Positions 43,772 through 54,989 are shown, counted from the stretch's first letter. The stretch is 64,000 nucleotides of DNA from Demequina sp. TMPB413 (GCF_020447105.2 NZ_CP096184.1:558001-622000), one strand, 5' to 3'. The notes: generated by a model from the sequence alone, not told the origin. A program made the numbers and translations.

Positions 43772-44955
43772 AGCGCCGGGTACGACGCGGTGACCTCCGC
43801 GTCGGTGTCCTGATAGGGGGAGGAGCCGGTGACGTTGTCGCCCCTGTTGGCGTTGGGGCGAGGTTGGCGGGGCTCGGCGTCTCCGTACTTGGCCTTGACG
43901 AGGCTTGCGTGCGTGGGGGCCTCGGCGGCGTCTGGGTCGCGGCGGCTCTCGAGTTCCTTGCGCAGCACGGGGACCACCTCTCCGCCCAGCAACTCGAGCT
44001 GGTCGAGGACCATCTCGACGGGCATTCCGGCATGGTCGACGAGGAACATCTGGCGCTGGTAGTCGCCGAATGTCTCCTGGAAGGTCAGCGTCTTGTCGAT
44101 GACTTCCTGAACGGAGCCGACGCTGAGGGGGGTCTGGTCGGAGAACTCCTCCATCGTCGGCCCGTGTCCGTAGACAGGGGCCTCGTCAAAGTAGGGCCTG
44201 AAGGCGGCCTTGGCCTCTTGAGAGGTCTTGCCGATGAAGGCCTGGCCGCCGAGGCCGACGATCGCCTGCTTGGCGGTGCCGTGGCCGTAGTGCTCGAAGC
44301 GCTGACGGTAGAAGTCGATGAGCCGCTTGTAGTGCTCCTTCGGCCAGAAGATGTTGTTGGCGAAGTAGCCGTTGCCATAGAAGGCCGCCTGCTCCGCGAT
44401 CTCTGGAGTGCGAATGGAGCCGTGCCAGACGAACGGCGGGACGTCGTCGAGCGGGCGCGGAGTCGAGGTGAAGCCCTGAAGCGGCGTGCGGAAGCTGCCT
44501 TCCCAATCCACGACGTCCTCGCGCCACAAGCGGTGCAACAGGTTGTAGTTCTCGAGCGCGAGCGGCAGGCCCTGCCGGATGTCTTGGCCGAACCACGGGT
44601 AGACGGGCGCGGTGTTGCCGCGGCCCAGCATCAGGTCCATGCGGCCCTTACTGAGGTGCTGGAGCATCGCGTACTCCTCGGCGATGCGCACAGGGTCGTT
44701 GGTGGTGATCAGCGTGGTCGACGTGGTGACGATGATGCGCTCGGTGAGCGCGGCGATGTGCGCAAGCAGGGTGGTGGGGGAGGACGAGAAGAAGGGCGGG
44801 TTGTGGTGCTCGCCGATCGCGAAGGCGTCGAGGCCGACCTCTTCTGCCTTGACCGCGATCTTGACGATGTTGGCGATGCGCTCCGCTTCTGTGGGTGTGA
44901 CTCCTGTGAGCGGGTCGCGGGTGATGTCGCTGACGGACATGATGCCGAACTGCAT
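43768..44955 (-). CDS. Luciferase-like FMN-dependent monooxygenase (CE1758-type)
   Basis: 395 residues from the ATG at 44955 with AAGGAGT upstream. The LLM TIM barrel shows FAIGEHHNPPFFSSSPTT, TLITTNDPVRIAEEYAML, GRMDLMLGRGNTAP and the C-terminal HAGMPVEMVLDQLELLG. It uses FMNH2 and O2 to oxidise an unknown organic substrate and is paired with the adjacent FMN reductase. A variable tail extends beyond the conserved domain. Confidence 0.88.
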   Translation of the reverse strand: MQFGIMSVSDITRDPLTGVTPTEAERIANIVKIAVKAEEVGLDAFAIGEHHNPPFFSSSPTTLLAHIAALTERIIVTTSTTLITTNDPVRIAEEYAMLQHLSKGRMDLMLGRGNTAPVYPWFGQDIRQGLPLALENYNLLHRLWREDVVDWEGSFRTPLQGFTSTPRPLDDVPPFVWHGSIRTPEIAEQAAFYGNGYFANNIFWPKEHYKRLIDFYRQRFEHYGHGTAKQAIVGLGGQAFIGKTSQEAKAAFRPYFDEAPVYGHGPTMEEFSDQTPLSVGSVQEVIDKTLTFQETFGDYQRQMFLVDHAGMPVEMVLDQLELLGGEVVPVLRKELESRRDPDAAEAPTHASLVKAKYGDAEPRQPRPNANRGDNVTGSSPYQDTDAEVTASYPAL

Positions 44956-44985
44956 GGGGGACTCCTTGTGGGGATACGGTCGCTG

Positions 44986-45010
44986 GTTATATGCGTCTGC
45001 ATGTAATAAC
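44986..45010. promoter_or_regulatory. Imperfect palindrome upstream of the monooxygenase operon
   Basis: GTTATATGC (44986-44994) and GCATGTAATAAC (44999-45010) are inverted arms with a 3-base bulge (GTTAT-ATGC against ATAAC/GCAT). It lies 31 bases before the monooxygenase start, a plausible operator for the operon MarR protein. Confidence 0.4.
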
Positions 45011-45076
45011 GCGCTGGGCTTTGAGGTATTCCCCTTGTGGTGCCGGTTCGCGCGGCGCCGCGAGTCCCGCGTGCGC

Positions 45077-45853
45077 CTATTGGTTTGCGAGTGCGAGGGT
45101 CGCGCGGGCGGCTCTCGTGAGTTCGACCCCATACGCGCGGCCGTGTCCCGCCGCGTGCACGGCGAGCGGGTGGAGCTGGTGGAGGGGGACGCGCTCTTGC
45201 CACCCTGTGAGTAGCGGGGCGACTGACTCGTAACCCCCGATGATGTTGTGGAGGTGCGGCACACCGAAGAGCGCCAGCATCGCGAGGTCCGTCTCTGCGT
45301 GACCGCCGTGCGCCGCGGGGTCGATGATGACGACGCCGCGCGGGCTGAACAACACGTTGCCGCCCCACAGGTCGCCGTGAATGCGGGAGGGAGGGGCGTC
45401 GTCGTCGAACTCGCCTTCCGCTACCGCCTCGCACGCTTGCTCGACGACGCGCAACTCGGACTCCGTGAGATTGCCCGCTTGGACCGCTGCCTGCGCGAAG
45501 GGGTGCACGCGACCCTCCGCGTAGAACTCTCCCCACGACTTGGACTGGATGCTCGGCATCTCGCGCCTGCCAATGAAGAGCGGGCCATCCCAACCTTCAG
45601 GTGGTGAGCCGAAGGTGGGCGCGCCCGCTTGGTGGGTCTTGGCGAGCCCGCGCCCGAACTCATGGGCGGCCTGCTGTGTCGGCGCTGCGTGCTCGACGCG
45701 TTCGAGTTCAATGCGACCAGGGGAGACGTCCACGACTGCGGCGACTCGCGCCCCGCCCGCCTGCTCGAGCCAACGAATGCCGGCCGCCTCCGCCTCGAAG
45801 AACCCAGGCGGGGCGTCTGCGCGTTGCTTGACGATGGTGTCCATCACCACCAT
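45077..45853 (-). CDS. Fructosamine kinase family protein
   Basis: 258 residues (ATG 45853, or 45844). Aminoglycoside-phosphotransferase-like fold: RIHGDLWGGNVLFSPRGVVIIDPAAHGGHAETDLAML holds the catalytic HGDLWGGN and metal-binding IDPAAHGG. Bacterial FN3K-like enzymes phosphorylate ketosamines (sugar-protein adducts) and act in deglycation. It stands alone upstream of the monooxygenase operon. Confidence 0.9.
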   Translation of the reverse strand: MVVMDTIVKQRADAPPGFFEAEAAGIRWLEQAGGARVAAVVDVSPGRIELERVEHAAPTQQAAHEFGRGLAKTHQAGAPTFGSPPEGWDGPLFIGRREMPSIQSKSWGEFYAEGRVHPFAQAAVQAGNLTESELRVVEQACEAVAEGEFDDDAPPSRIHGDLWGGNVLFSPRGVVIIDPAAHGGHAETDLAMLALFGVPHLHNIIGGYESVAPLLTGWQERVPLHQLHPLAVHAAGHGRAYGVELTRAARATLALANQ

Positions 45854-46071
45854 GGTGCCATCCAGTAGGCGTCGGGCGAGTGGGGCGGTGTGGTTGGCGC
45901 GCGCCTCCCGACATCCGACACTCCGAACCGTTTCAGCCGCCGACGCGCGGTCAAGGGCCGCCTTGGTAGCTCGTGGATCGGCGTGTCGTGCTCAGATTGG
46001 TTCGTACCGTCGGGAGGGGCGCCCGGACTTTGATGCGCCCTGCCGACCGCGGGTGTCGGTTGGTGCGCCGC

Positions 46072-47309
46072 CTAGTGAGCAGGCGTGATGACCGCGGGAG
46101 GCGAGACGTCGCGGTGTCCGCGCCCCGTGAGCGAACCGGCCAGCAACACGACGGCGACGCCGGCAACCGGCACCAGCAGCAGGCCAACGCGCAGGCTCGT
46201 CGCGTCGGCGACGACGCCCACCAGAGGCGGCCCCACCAGGAACGACAACCGCAGCGCCCAGCTCACCATCGTGATACCCGTGCCAGGCTTGATCCCGGGG
46301 ATCTCGTCCGACGCCGCGAAGGCCGCGGGGATCGTTGTCGCCACGCCAAGACCGGCCGCCGCGAAGCCCACCAAGGTGCCCGCCACCGTCGGCCAGGCCA
46401 ACGCTACGCCCATGCCTACGGCGGTCAGCGCGCCGCCAGCCCTGGCCACGGCCTGATTGCCCCAACGGTCAACCAACTTGTCGCCGGCGAGGCGGCCCAC
46501 AAAGTGCAGCGCCATCAGACTCACAAGCGCGTATCCGGCGAGCCGTTCGTCAACGCCAAGGTCCTCAGCCATATAGATCGACGACCAGGTGATCGCGGCA
46601 TCCTCGGCAACTGCGCCAGCAATGGCCACCAACCCGAGCATGACCAAGGTGATCGCCGCCGCGCGCGGGATCCGGAAGCGGCGCCGAGGTGCATCGTCCG
46701 CCTCCTCGATCTCTTCGCGATCAACGCCCGTGGCGGGCCCAAGCATGAGGACCCGCGCCACCGCGGCCATCCCCAAGAAGAGCACGGCCGACAAACCGAG
46801 GTGGGCGCCCACGCTGAGCCCCAGCGCAATCGCGGCGCCACCAAGCAAACCGCCCAACGCGGCCCCGAGGGACCACATCGCGTGCAGCCCGTTGATGATC
46901 GAGCGGCCCAACTGCCGCTGCACGCCCATACCTTGAGCATTTTGCGCGACGTCGGTGTTGGCGTCGAGCGCACCATTGACAAACAAGAGCGCCGCAAACA
47001 GCAGCACGGCGGGGGAGACGCCGGCGCCCCAAATCACGAATGCCTGAACGGCAAGAGTCAGCGTCGCGAGCCTGGCAGAACCAAACCGTCGCAGCATCGC
47101 TCCCGACAGCAGACCTAGAGTGATGCCGCCAAGCGAACCGAACGCCCACGCCACACCAAAGCCCGTGTAGCTCAGTTCGAGCTGATCCTTGATCTCCGGC
47201 AGGCGTGGCACCAAGTTGGCCAACATGCCGCCGTTCGCGAGGAACAGCAGGCTGACGCCGATGCGCGCCTTCCGCAGGCGAGCCGGCTCAATGACCCGTT
47301 CGGTGGCCG

Positions 47310-47313
<4 letters not shown>
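46072..47313 (-). CDS. MFS transporter, probably in the GH3 module 2 operon
   Basis: 413 residues, about twelve membrane helices, with GSLGGITLGLLSGAMLRRFG as the first-half MFS loop. It belongs to the fucose/sugar-permease-like COG0738-type group by overall look; the substrate is not clear. The ATG overlaps the GH3 stop by four bases, so it is translationally coupled to the beta-glycosidase and could import or export its sugar. Confidence 0.85.
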
Positions 47314-49592
<2,279 letters not shown>

Positions 49593-49598
49593 ATTGCT

Positions 49599-49620
49599 TT
49601 TTCTACCATGTGGTAGAAAA
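49599..49620. promoter_or_regulatory. Operator palindrome at GH3 module 2
   Basis: Perfect 10-base arms TTTTCTACCA (49599-49608) and TGGTAGAAAA (49611-49620) flank TG. The core TCTAC-CATGTG-GTAGA has the same form as the site at 36967. It lies between the divergent GH3 and TetR genes, only 6 bases from the GH3 start and 18 from the TetR start, so it can control both. Confidence 0.75.
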
Positions 49621-49638
49621 GATGGCAAGGAGGCCGAT

Positions 49639-50253
49639 ATGACGATCGACGGACGCGCAGTCAGGGGCGATGCCACGCGCCAAGTGGTGCTCGACGCCGC
49701 GCTCGAGCTGTTCGCCAAACAGGGCTTCCGCGCGACGTCTGTACGCGATGTCGCGGCGCGGGCGGGCATTACGCATCCTGGGCTTCTCTACCACTTTCCC
49801 ACCAAAGAGGCGCTGCTGCTGGCCGCGCTGGAGCGGCGCGACGAAGTGGACTGCGTTGAACCGAGTGACGGGCTGATCGAGTTCCACGATCTGGATGGTC
49901 GCGCGCTGCTCGCCCACCTCGTCGCCGGTGCTGCGAAGAACGCGACCAAGCGGGGCCTCGTCGAGCTCTTTGCCAACCTGTCCGTGGAGTCGACGGCGCC
50001 TGATCACCCAGCTCGCCCCTACTTTGTTGACCGCTACGCCTCCCTGCGCGCCACGCTCGTCAGGGGCCTTGAGGAACTGGCCGACGAGCACGCGCTGCGG
50101 CCAGGGGTGGTGCCTGCCATCGCGGCCGCCCACCTGATTGCCCTCATGGACGGGCTACAGATCCAATGGCTGCTCGATGACCAGACCGACATGGCCGGTG
50201 CACTCAAGCACTACGTCGACGGCTTGCTGGTCGATCCGCTCGGCGCATTCTGA
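49639..50253 (+). CDS. TetR-family regulator of GH3 module 2
   Basis: 204 residues from the ATG at 49639, with AAGGAGG upstream. The helix-turn-helix is ELFAKQGFRATSVRDVAARAG with THPGLLYHFPTKEALL. The C-terminal domain includes VESTAPDHPARPYFVDRYASL, shared with the TetR at 36310. It should repress itself and the divergent GH3-MFS operon through the adjacent palindrome; the inducer is presumably a product of the glycosidase. Confidence 0.9.
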   Translation: MTIDGRAVRGDATRQVVLDAALELFAKQGFRATSVRDVAARAGITHPGLLYHFPTKEALLLAALERRDEVDCVEPSDGLIEFHDLDGRALLAHLVAGAAKNATKRGLVELFANLSVESTAPDHPARPYFVDRYASLRATLVRGLEELADEHALRPGVVPAIAAAHLIALMDGLQIQWLLDDQTDMAGALKHYVDGLLVDPLGAF

Positions 50254-50306
50254 GGGCTGTCTAGTAGGCGAGGCGCCCTTTCTCGACCTGCACTGAGGCG
50301 CGAAAC

Positions 50307-50330
50307 GTGCAAGTATCAGGAGTGTTGCAC
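50307..50330. promoter_or_regulatory. Inverted repeat GTGCAA-N12-TTGCAC
   Basis: GTGCAA (50307-50312) and TTGCAC (50325-50330) are perfect arms 12 bases apart, upstream of the DosR-like box of the DoxX gene. They could be a second regulator site for doxX or a terminator for the TetR gene; no T-tract follows. Confidence 0.35.
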
Positions 50331-50357
50331 GAGTCGGTCTCTCTAGCGGATCACCCA

Positions 50358-50371
50358 GGGACACAGGTCCT
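50358..50371 (+). promoter_or_regulatory. DosR-like box upstream of the DoxX gene
   Basis: GGGACACAGGTCCT has the GGGAC-N4-GTCC layout of the boxes at 12399 and 59108 and matches 10 of 14 positions of the mycobacterial DosR core. Directly after it is a perfect 12-base palindrome GGTCCCGGGACC (50373-50384) and further GGGAC half-sites. It lies 86 bases before the doxX ATG, mirroring the clustered sites seen at cydA. Confidence 0.5.
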
Positions 50372-50457
50372 GGGTCCCGGGACCGGGACCGTCCTACAGT
50401 CAGGGGTAAGCGCTGCCAAGCGTGCAGGTCCCCCACGACCTCGGATAGGAGAAAATC

Positions 50458-51030
50458 ATGGCAACGAATTCACACGACAACGGCGTCACCACCGCCAAGG
50501 AATCCAAGTTGGGCTGGATCGTCCTGAGCCTCACCCGTATTTCCCTCGGGTTTGTGTTCCTCTGGGCATTCTTGGACAAGCTGCTGGCCCTCGGCTACTC
50601 GACCGGTAGGGACGCCGAAACCGGCGTCGTCGACTACTTCGGTCCCAAGGCCTGGATCAGCGGAGGTCACGTCACCGAGGGTTACCTCGTGTACGGCGGC
50701 AACCCCGACAGCCCCTTCAACGAATTCTTCGTCGAGCTCGGCACACAGCGCTGGACCGACTGGCCCTTCATGATCGGCCTGCTCGGCATCGGCCTGGCAC
50801 TCATGCTCGGCATCGGTACCAAGATCGGTGCCTGGGCCGCGGCCGCGATGCTGATCTTCATGTACCTCACGCAGATGCTGCCCGCCAACAACCCCATCCT
50901 CGATGACCACATCGTCTACGCGCTTGCCGCGGTCGGCATTGTGTACGTCGAGCTCAAGTACCAGGCCATCGGCCTTGGTCGCTGGTGGCGCAACCTCGGC
51001 ATCGTTCAGAAGAACGGCTGGCTCGTCTAG
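50458..51030 (+). CDS. DoxX-family membrane protein
   Basis: 190 residues with four membrane segments: one near 20-43 (SLTRISLGFVFLWAFLDKLL), then about 103-120, 123-140 and 150-170 (YALAAVGIVYVELKY). It belongs to the DoxX/DoxD group, related to the thiosulfate:quinone oxidoreductase small subunit; many actinobacterial members have no known reaction. It has a good ribosome-binding site (TAGGAGAAA) and its own terminator, so it is monocistronic. The upstream box cluster links it to the hypoxia regulon candidate. Confidence 0.85.
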   Translation: MATNSHDNGVTTAKESKLGWIVLSLTRISLGFVFLWAFLDKLLALGYSTGRDAETGVVDYFGPKAWISGGHVTEGYLVYGGNPDSPFNEFFVELGTQRWTDWPFMIGLLGIGLALMLGIGTKIGAWAAAAMLIFMYLTQMLPANNPILDDHIVYALAAVGIVYVELKYQAIGLGRWWRNLGIVQKNGWLV

Positions 51031-51043
51031 CATTTCTCAGGCG

Positions 51044-51078
51044 AAGGGCCGGTGCGCATCAAGCGCCCGGCCCTTTGT
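51044..51078 (+). terminator. Rho-independent terminator after doxX
   Basis: AAGGGCCGG (51044-51052) pairs with CCGGCCCTT (51067-51075). An inner GCGC/GCGC extension and an ATCAA loop complete the hairpin, followed by TGT and a short T run within the arm. It sits 14 bases after the doxX stop, just before the convergent SGNH gene. Confidence 0.8.
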
Positions 51079-51105
51079 CATGCCCCCGGCCGACGCTGGC
51101 ACGGG

Positions 51106-51906
51106 TCAGGCGGGCACCGCTGGCTGGGCCTTCGCTCGTCGCTCCTCGAGCAGCTCGTGGGTGACTACCCTCGCCACTTGCGGCACCAAGTCGCGGGAGC
51201 GCTTGGCCACCCACGGCACGCCGTTGTGGGTCATCCACCAGGCGCGCGAGATCAGCGAAGGTCCCGGCCCAGAAGGCACCACGGCGGCGGTTTGCGCGTA
51301 GCAGTGCGATACCTGACGTAGCGCTTCGAGGGCCAACGCACGGTGACCTCCAGGCGAAGGGTGAATCCTGTCGACGTGCCATGCGGAGGTGCCCAGCCGG
51401 GCGAACACCTCAGCGCCGTCGACCATGCGCACCCCGGTGCCGGCAATGGCGGCGCTAATCGCGGCATTGGCGAGACCAATCCGCCTGCCCATCACCGTAG
51501 ACACGCGCCGCCCCAAGACCGAGAACGCGGCAATGCGATCCAGGCTGATCATCACGATCTGCCTCCCGGGCCGTTCGAAACGGCTGAGCGCATCGCGCAG
51601 GTGTTCCGTGATCTCTGCCGGGCTGAAGTCCCCTCGCAGCACGTCGTTGCCGCCGACTGTCATGAGGACGACGTCCGGTCGCGCCATGAGAGCCGTGGGT
51701 ACTTGGGTGAGAGCGAGATCGCGAGCGCGCGTCCCGTTCGCGGCCAGGTTGGTGAACTCTGAAGCACCAATCGCGTAGGCGAGATGCGCAGCCCAGCCAG
51801 CGCCGATGCCGGGCAACGCGGAGTCGCCGACGCCAAGAGTGATGGAATCACCGAGTGCCACAACGCGTGGGCCCTGAGTTGGGCGCATGGTGGCGTCGGC
51901 TGTCAT
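51106..51906 (-). CDS. SGNH/GDSL-family hydrolase in glycosyltransferase operon
   Basis: 266 residues from the ATG at 51906, which overlaps the upstream stop by one base (TGATG). The blocks are VVALGDSITLGVGD, AANGTRARDL, TVGGNDVLRGD and DRIHPSPGGHRALA, so all four catalytic positions are present. No signal peptide. Encoded last after two glycosyltransferases, it may add or remove an acyl group on a cell-envelope glycolipid; this is inference from context. Confidence 0.85.
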   Translation of the reverse strand: MTADATMRPTQGPRVVALGDSITLGVGDSALPGIGAGWAAHLAYAIGASEFTNLAANGTRARDLALTQVPTALMARPDVVLMTVGGNDVLRGDFSPAEITEHLRDALSRFERPGRQIVMISLDRIAAFSVLGRRVSTVMGRRIGLANAAISAAIAGTGVRMVDGAEVFARLGTSAWHVDRIHPSPGGHRALALEALRQVSHCYAQTAAVVPSGPGPSLISRAWWMTHNGVPWVAKRSRDLVPQVARVVTHELLEERRAKAQPAVPA

Positions 51907-53060
51907 CACTGTCTCCTGTGGTCCCGTTCCTTCTCGACAGCGGCCAGTGCCGCTTCGTGGAGCGCGAGCATCTTGTCGATGGTCGCCGACCACGGCATCG
52001 TCTCGGCGCGGGCCCTCGCGGCAGCCCTGCGCGCGTCGGCGTCCCTGGCAAGAACCGTCTCGATCGCGTCGGCAAAAGCCTCGGCAGTGCCGTCGGCGGC
52101 CACGCCAGCGTCGTCCACTACTTCGGGCAAGGCCGACGCCGCGTTGACCACGGCGGGGGTACCGGATGCGAGCGCCTCGAGGGCGGCCAAACCGAAGGTC
52201 TCGATAGGGCCAGGGGCGACCACGACGTCGGCGCTAGCCAGCAGCCCCGCGAAGAGTTCGCGGTCCGTGACGAAGCCGAGGAACGTCACGGGCAGTCCCT
52301 GCGCCAGTTCCTGCATCTTGGCCGCGATGTTGCCCGTACCAGCGCTGACCAAGCGCACGGATCGACCGCGCGCCTCGAGAATCCGGATCGCCTCGATCGC
52401 AAGCTCGGGACGCTTCTCCGTCGAGAGCCGTGAGGCCATCAGTACGAGTGACTCGGCCCCTGCCGCGAAGCGATCGTGCACCTCGGTGCTCGCGTTACGG
52501 GGGTGATAGCGCTCAAGGTCGACGCCGAGCGGCACCTTCACCGAGTGCAGACCCGCCCGCGTGAACTCTGCCCGCGCATACTCCGTGGTGCACACCACCG
52601 TGGTGAACAGCCGGTGCGTGCCCCTGTTGTGCCAGTCGGCCATGCCCTCGACCGGCAGCCGCTCATCGAGCCATGACGGCAGGTTGGCGTGGAGGATGCC
52701 GTCCGCACGCTCGTGGGCGAAAAACGCCGACGGGATGCCGTGCGAGGACGCCCAGCCACCCAACGCGCGCAGGGTGGTGCGGTCGGAGACCTCGAGCACG
52801 TCGGGCGCAAAGCCGGTCAGGATCCCACGCACCTCCCGAGTGCGAGTGATGACCCGGTAGCCGCCGGAGAAGGGCACGATGGGCGCGCGCACCGTGATGC
52901 GCCGACCATATGGCGTCTGCTCGTCCGCGTCAGCCGGGCCAGGCACCACGAGCAACATCTCGTGACCGCGTTCCAGGTAGCCGGCGCCGAGCGCATGCAT
53001 GGCCGTCCGCAGCCCGCCAGACGTGGGCCCATAGAAGTTCGCGATGTGGGCGATCTTCAT
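51906..53060 (-). CDS. Glycosyltransferase, GT-B fold (GT4-like)
   Basis: 384 residues from the ATG at 53060 (ATGA overlap with the upstream gene). N-terminal IAHIANFYGPTSGGLRTAMHALG; the C-terminal donor-sugar domain has SRLSTEKRPELAIEAI and the GPIETFGLAALEALASGTPAVV motif (EX7E). It is typical of mannosyl/glucosyl transferases acting on envelope lipids or polysaccharides. Acceptor unknown. Second gene of the operon. Confidence 0.88.
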   Translation of the reverse strand: MKIAHIANFYGPTSGGLRTAMHALGAGYLERGHEMLLVVPGPADADEQTPYGRRITVRAPIVPFSGGYRVITRTREVRGILTGFAPDVLEVSDRTTLRALGGWASSHGIPSAFFAHERADGILHANLPSWLDERLPVEGMADWHNRGTHRLFTTVVCTTEYARAEFTRAGLHSVKVPLGVDLERYHPRNASTEVHDRFAAGAESLVLMASRLSTEKRPELAIEAIRILEARGRSVRLVSAGTGNIAAKMQELAQGLPVTFLGFVTDRELFAGLLASADVVVAPGPIETFGLAALEALASGTPAVVNAASALPEVVDDAGVAADGTAEAFADAIETVLARDADARRAAARARAETMPWSATIDKMLALHEAALAAVEKERDHRRQ

Positions 53061-54289
53061 GAGGGCGCCCCGTCCTTGCGGGAGTTGCGCGCCCTCGCCG
53101 ACGCCACCTCGCCCGGCCGCCACGGCAAGCCGCGAAAGGCCTTGTCGTCCTCGGCGGCGAGCGCCGGCCGGTCGCCGCGAATCCTGGTCGCCTCGGCGTA
53201 ATAGTCCATCAGCGCGTCGCACACCTTCTCCCAGGTGCGACCCTCAACCGACATGCGGCAGTGGGCGGAGAAGCGAGCGCGCAACTCTGCGTCGTCCACT
53301 AGCGTCGTCACGTAGCCGACCAGTTCGTCGAGTTGGCCGGGTGTGTAGAGGAAGCCTGTCTCGCCGTGGTCAACGAGGTCGATCGGGCCGCCCCTGCGCG
53401 GAGCGACCACCGGCACGCCGGAGGCGAGCGCCTCTTGGATGGTCTGGCAGAACGTCTCGACCTCACCGCAGTGCACAAAGATGTCGAAGCTCGCGACGGT
53501 TTCCGCGAGGTCGTCTCCCGTGAGGAAGCCGGTGAACCGGGCATCGGGCAGTAGCGCTCGCAGCTTCTCGTGGGACGGCCCCTCGCCCACAATGACGACG
53601 CTGATGCCGTCCACGTTCGCAAGCCTCGCCAGGTCCTCCACGCGCTTTTCGGCGGCGAGCCGCCCGACGTAGCCCACGACTACCTCACCATTTGGCGCCC
53701 ACTCCTTTCGCAGGTCGGCAGAACGCTTGGAGGGGTGGAAGCGCGCCGCGTCGACGCCGCGCGGCCAGAGGCGCAGGCGTGGGACGCCCAATTGCTCCAA
53801 CTGCCGCATCGCATACGTGGACGGCGCGAGCGTCAGGTCGGCGCGACCGTGAATATTGAGCACCCGGTTCCACAGGATGCCCTCGCCCCACGCCAAGTGG
53901 TAGCGGTCCGCGTAGCTAGGAATCTCGGTCTGATAGACGGCGACGCACGGCAGGTCGAGTTCGTTCGCCGCCCGTACCGCCGTCCACCCAAGAGTGAAGG
54001 GAGAGGCCAGGTGGACGATGTCGGGCTCGTACTCCTCGAGCACTCGCGAGATCTTACCCACGCCGCTGAGGGCGACCCTCACGTCCCTGTACCCGGGCCA
54101 GCCCATCGCGGGCAGCCGCGTGATGGACGCAATGCCATAGCGCACCGGCCCCTCGCTGCCCTTCGACTCCGGCGCGATCACCATCGCCTCGTCGCCGCGG
54201 GCGGTGAGGTGGTCGATCACGCGCAGCAGCGAGTTCGTCACGCCGTTCGAATGCGGCAGGAACGACTCGGCAACCAGAGCGACCTTCAC
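53057..54289 (-). CDS. Glycosyltransferase, MgtA/PimB-like mannosyltransferase family
   Basis: 410 residues from the GTG at 54289. N-terminal KVALVAESFLPHSNGVTNSLLRVIDHL, given as VALVAESFLPHSNGVTNSLL; the donor domain has GYVGRLAAEKRVEDLARLA and the EX7E motif GEVETFCQTIQEALASGVPVVAP, shown as ETFCQTIQEALASGVPVV. It resembles mycobacterial MgtA (GDP-mannose-dependent diacylglycerol-glucuronate mannosyltransferase), so it may build envelope mannolipids. First gene of the three-gene operon. Confidence 0.85.
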   Translation of the reverse strand: MKVALVAESFLPHSNGVTNSLLRVIDHLTARGDEAMVIAPESKGSEGPVRYGIASITRLPAMGWPGYRDVRVALSGVGKISRVLEEYEPDIVHLASPFTLGWTAVRAANELDLPCVAVYQTEIPSYADRYHLAWGEGILWNRVLNIHGRADLTLAPSTYAMRQLEQLGVPRLRLWPRGVDAARFHPSKRSADLRKEWAPNGEVVVGYVGRLAAEKRVEDLARLANVDGISVVIVGEGPSHEKLRALLPDARFTGFLTGDDLAETVASFDIFVHCGEVETFCQTIQEALASGVPVVAPRRGGPIDLVDHGETGFLYTPGQLDELVGYVTTLVDDAELRARFSAHCRMSVEGRTWEKVCDALMDYYAEATRIRGDRPALAAEDDKAFRGLPWRPGEVASARARNSRKDGAPS

Positions 54290-54327
54290 GCCCTCATTGT
54301 GACCTACGTGAGGCTTTGGTGCCCGAA

Positions 54328-54341
54328 CCGAGCATGCTCGG
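54328..54341. promoter_or_regulatory. Perfect 14-base palindrome between glycosyltransferase and copC
   Basis: CCGAGCATGCTCGG is fully self-complementary and lies in the 91-base gap between the two divergent genes, 38 bases before the glycosyltransferase start. It could be an operator; no regulator gene is adjacent. Confidence 0.4.
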
Positions 54342-54380
54342 AAGGTGAAAGTTGGGTGACGAGCGAGTGACAATGGCCCC

Positions 54381-54989
54381 ATGAAGTCTCGCGTTCTTGC
54401 CGCCCTGACCGCCGTGGCGAGTGCCGCCGTCGTGATGGTGGCCGCAGTCCCTGCCGCCGCTCACACGTCGCTCATCGACGTGCAGCCAGCCGAGGGTGAG
54501 ACCGTCGCCGAGGGCACCACGGTCGCGTTGACGTTCTCCGAAGCGCTGCTCGAGCTTGGCACCGAGATGATCGTCACCGACGCTACTGGTGAGAGTTTCT
54601 CGTTGGTGGTCGAGCGGCCGCAGCCGGAGGTGGTTGCCGCGGAACTTCCGGCGCTTGCAGCCGGACCTGTGACCGTCTCTTGGCGGGTGGTGGCAGGAGA
54701 CGGCCACCCGATCGAAGGCTCGCTTGCGTACGACTTCGCGGCCGACGCTGGTGCGGGGGACGACGCCGGCGCGGACGACGCAGAGGCGTCGGGCCAAGCG
54801 ACCCAGGACGCTGGCGACCAGGCCGCGCCACCGTCGGCAAGCCCGACGCCCACCGCTTCCACGGACGTGGGTACGGAAGACGACTCGGACGGCGCCGACG
54901 GCGGTCTCAGTTGGCTTGTCTGGCTCGCCATTGCGGCCGCGGTTTTCGCCGCGACGGCTGCAGGGACCCTGATCACACGTCGCCGCTGA
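54381..54989 (+). CDS. CopC-domain copper-resistance protein
   Basis: 202 residues. A signal peptide (about 1-27, ending AVPAAAH) exposes the N-terminal His after cleavage, the usual copper(II) ligand. The CopC domain runs to about residue 115 and has a second His in GDGHPIEGSLAYDF. A Ser/Thr/Pro/Asp linker and one C-terminal membrane helix with a basic end (LITRRR) anchor it outside the membrane. No CopD or other copper gene is next to it. Confidence 0.9.
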   Translation: MKSRVLAALTAVASAAVVMVAAVPAAAHTSLIDVQPAEGETVAEGTTVALTFSEALLELGTEMIVTDATGESFSLVVERPQPEVVAAELPALAAGPVTVSWRVVAGDGHPIEGSLAYDFAADAGAGDDAGADDAEASGQATQDAGDQAAPPSASPTPTASTDVGTEDDSDGADGGLSWLVWLAIAAAVFAATAAGTLITRRR

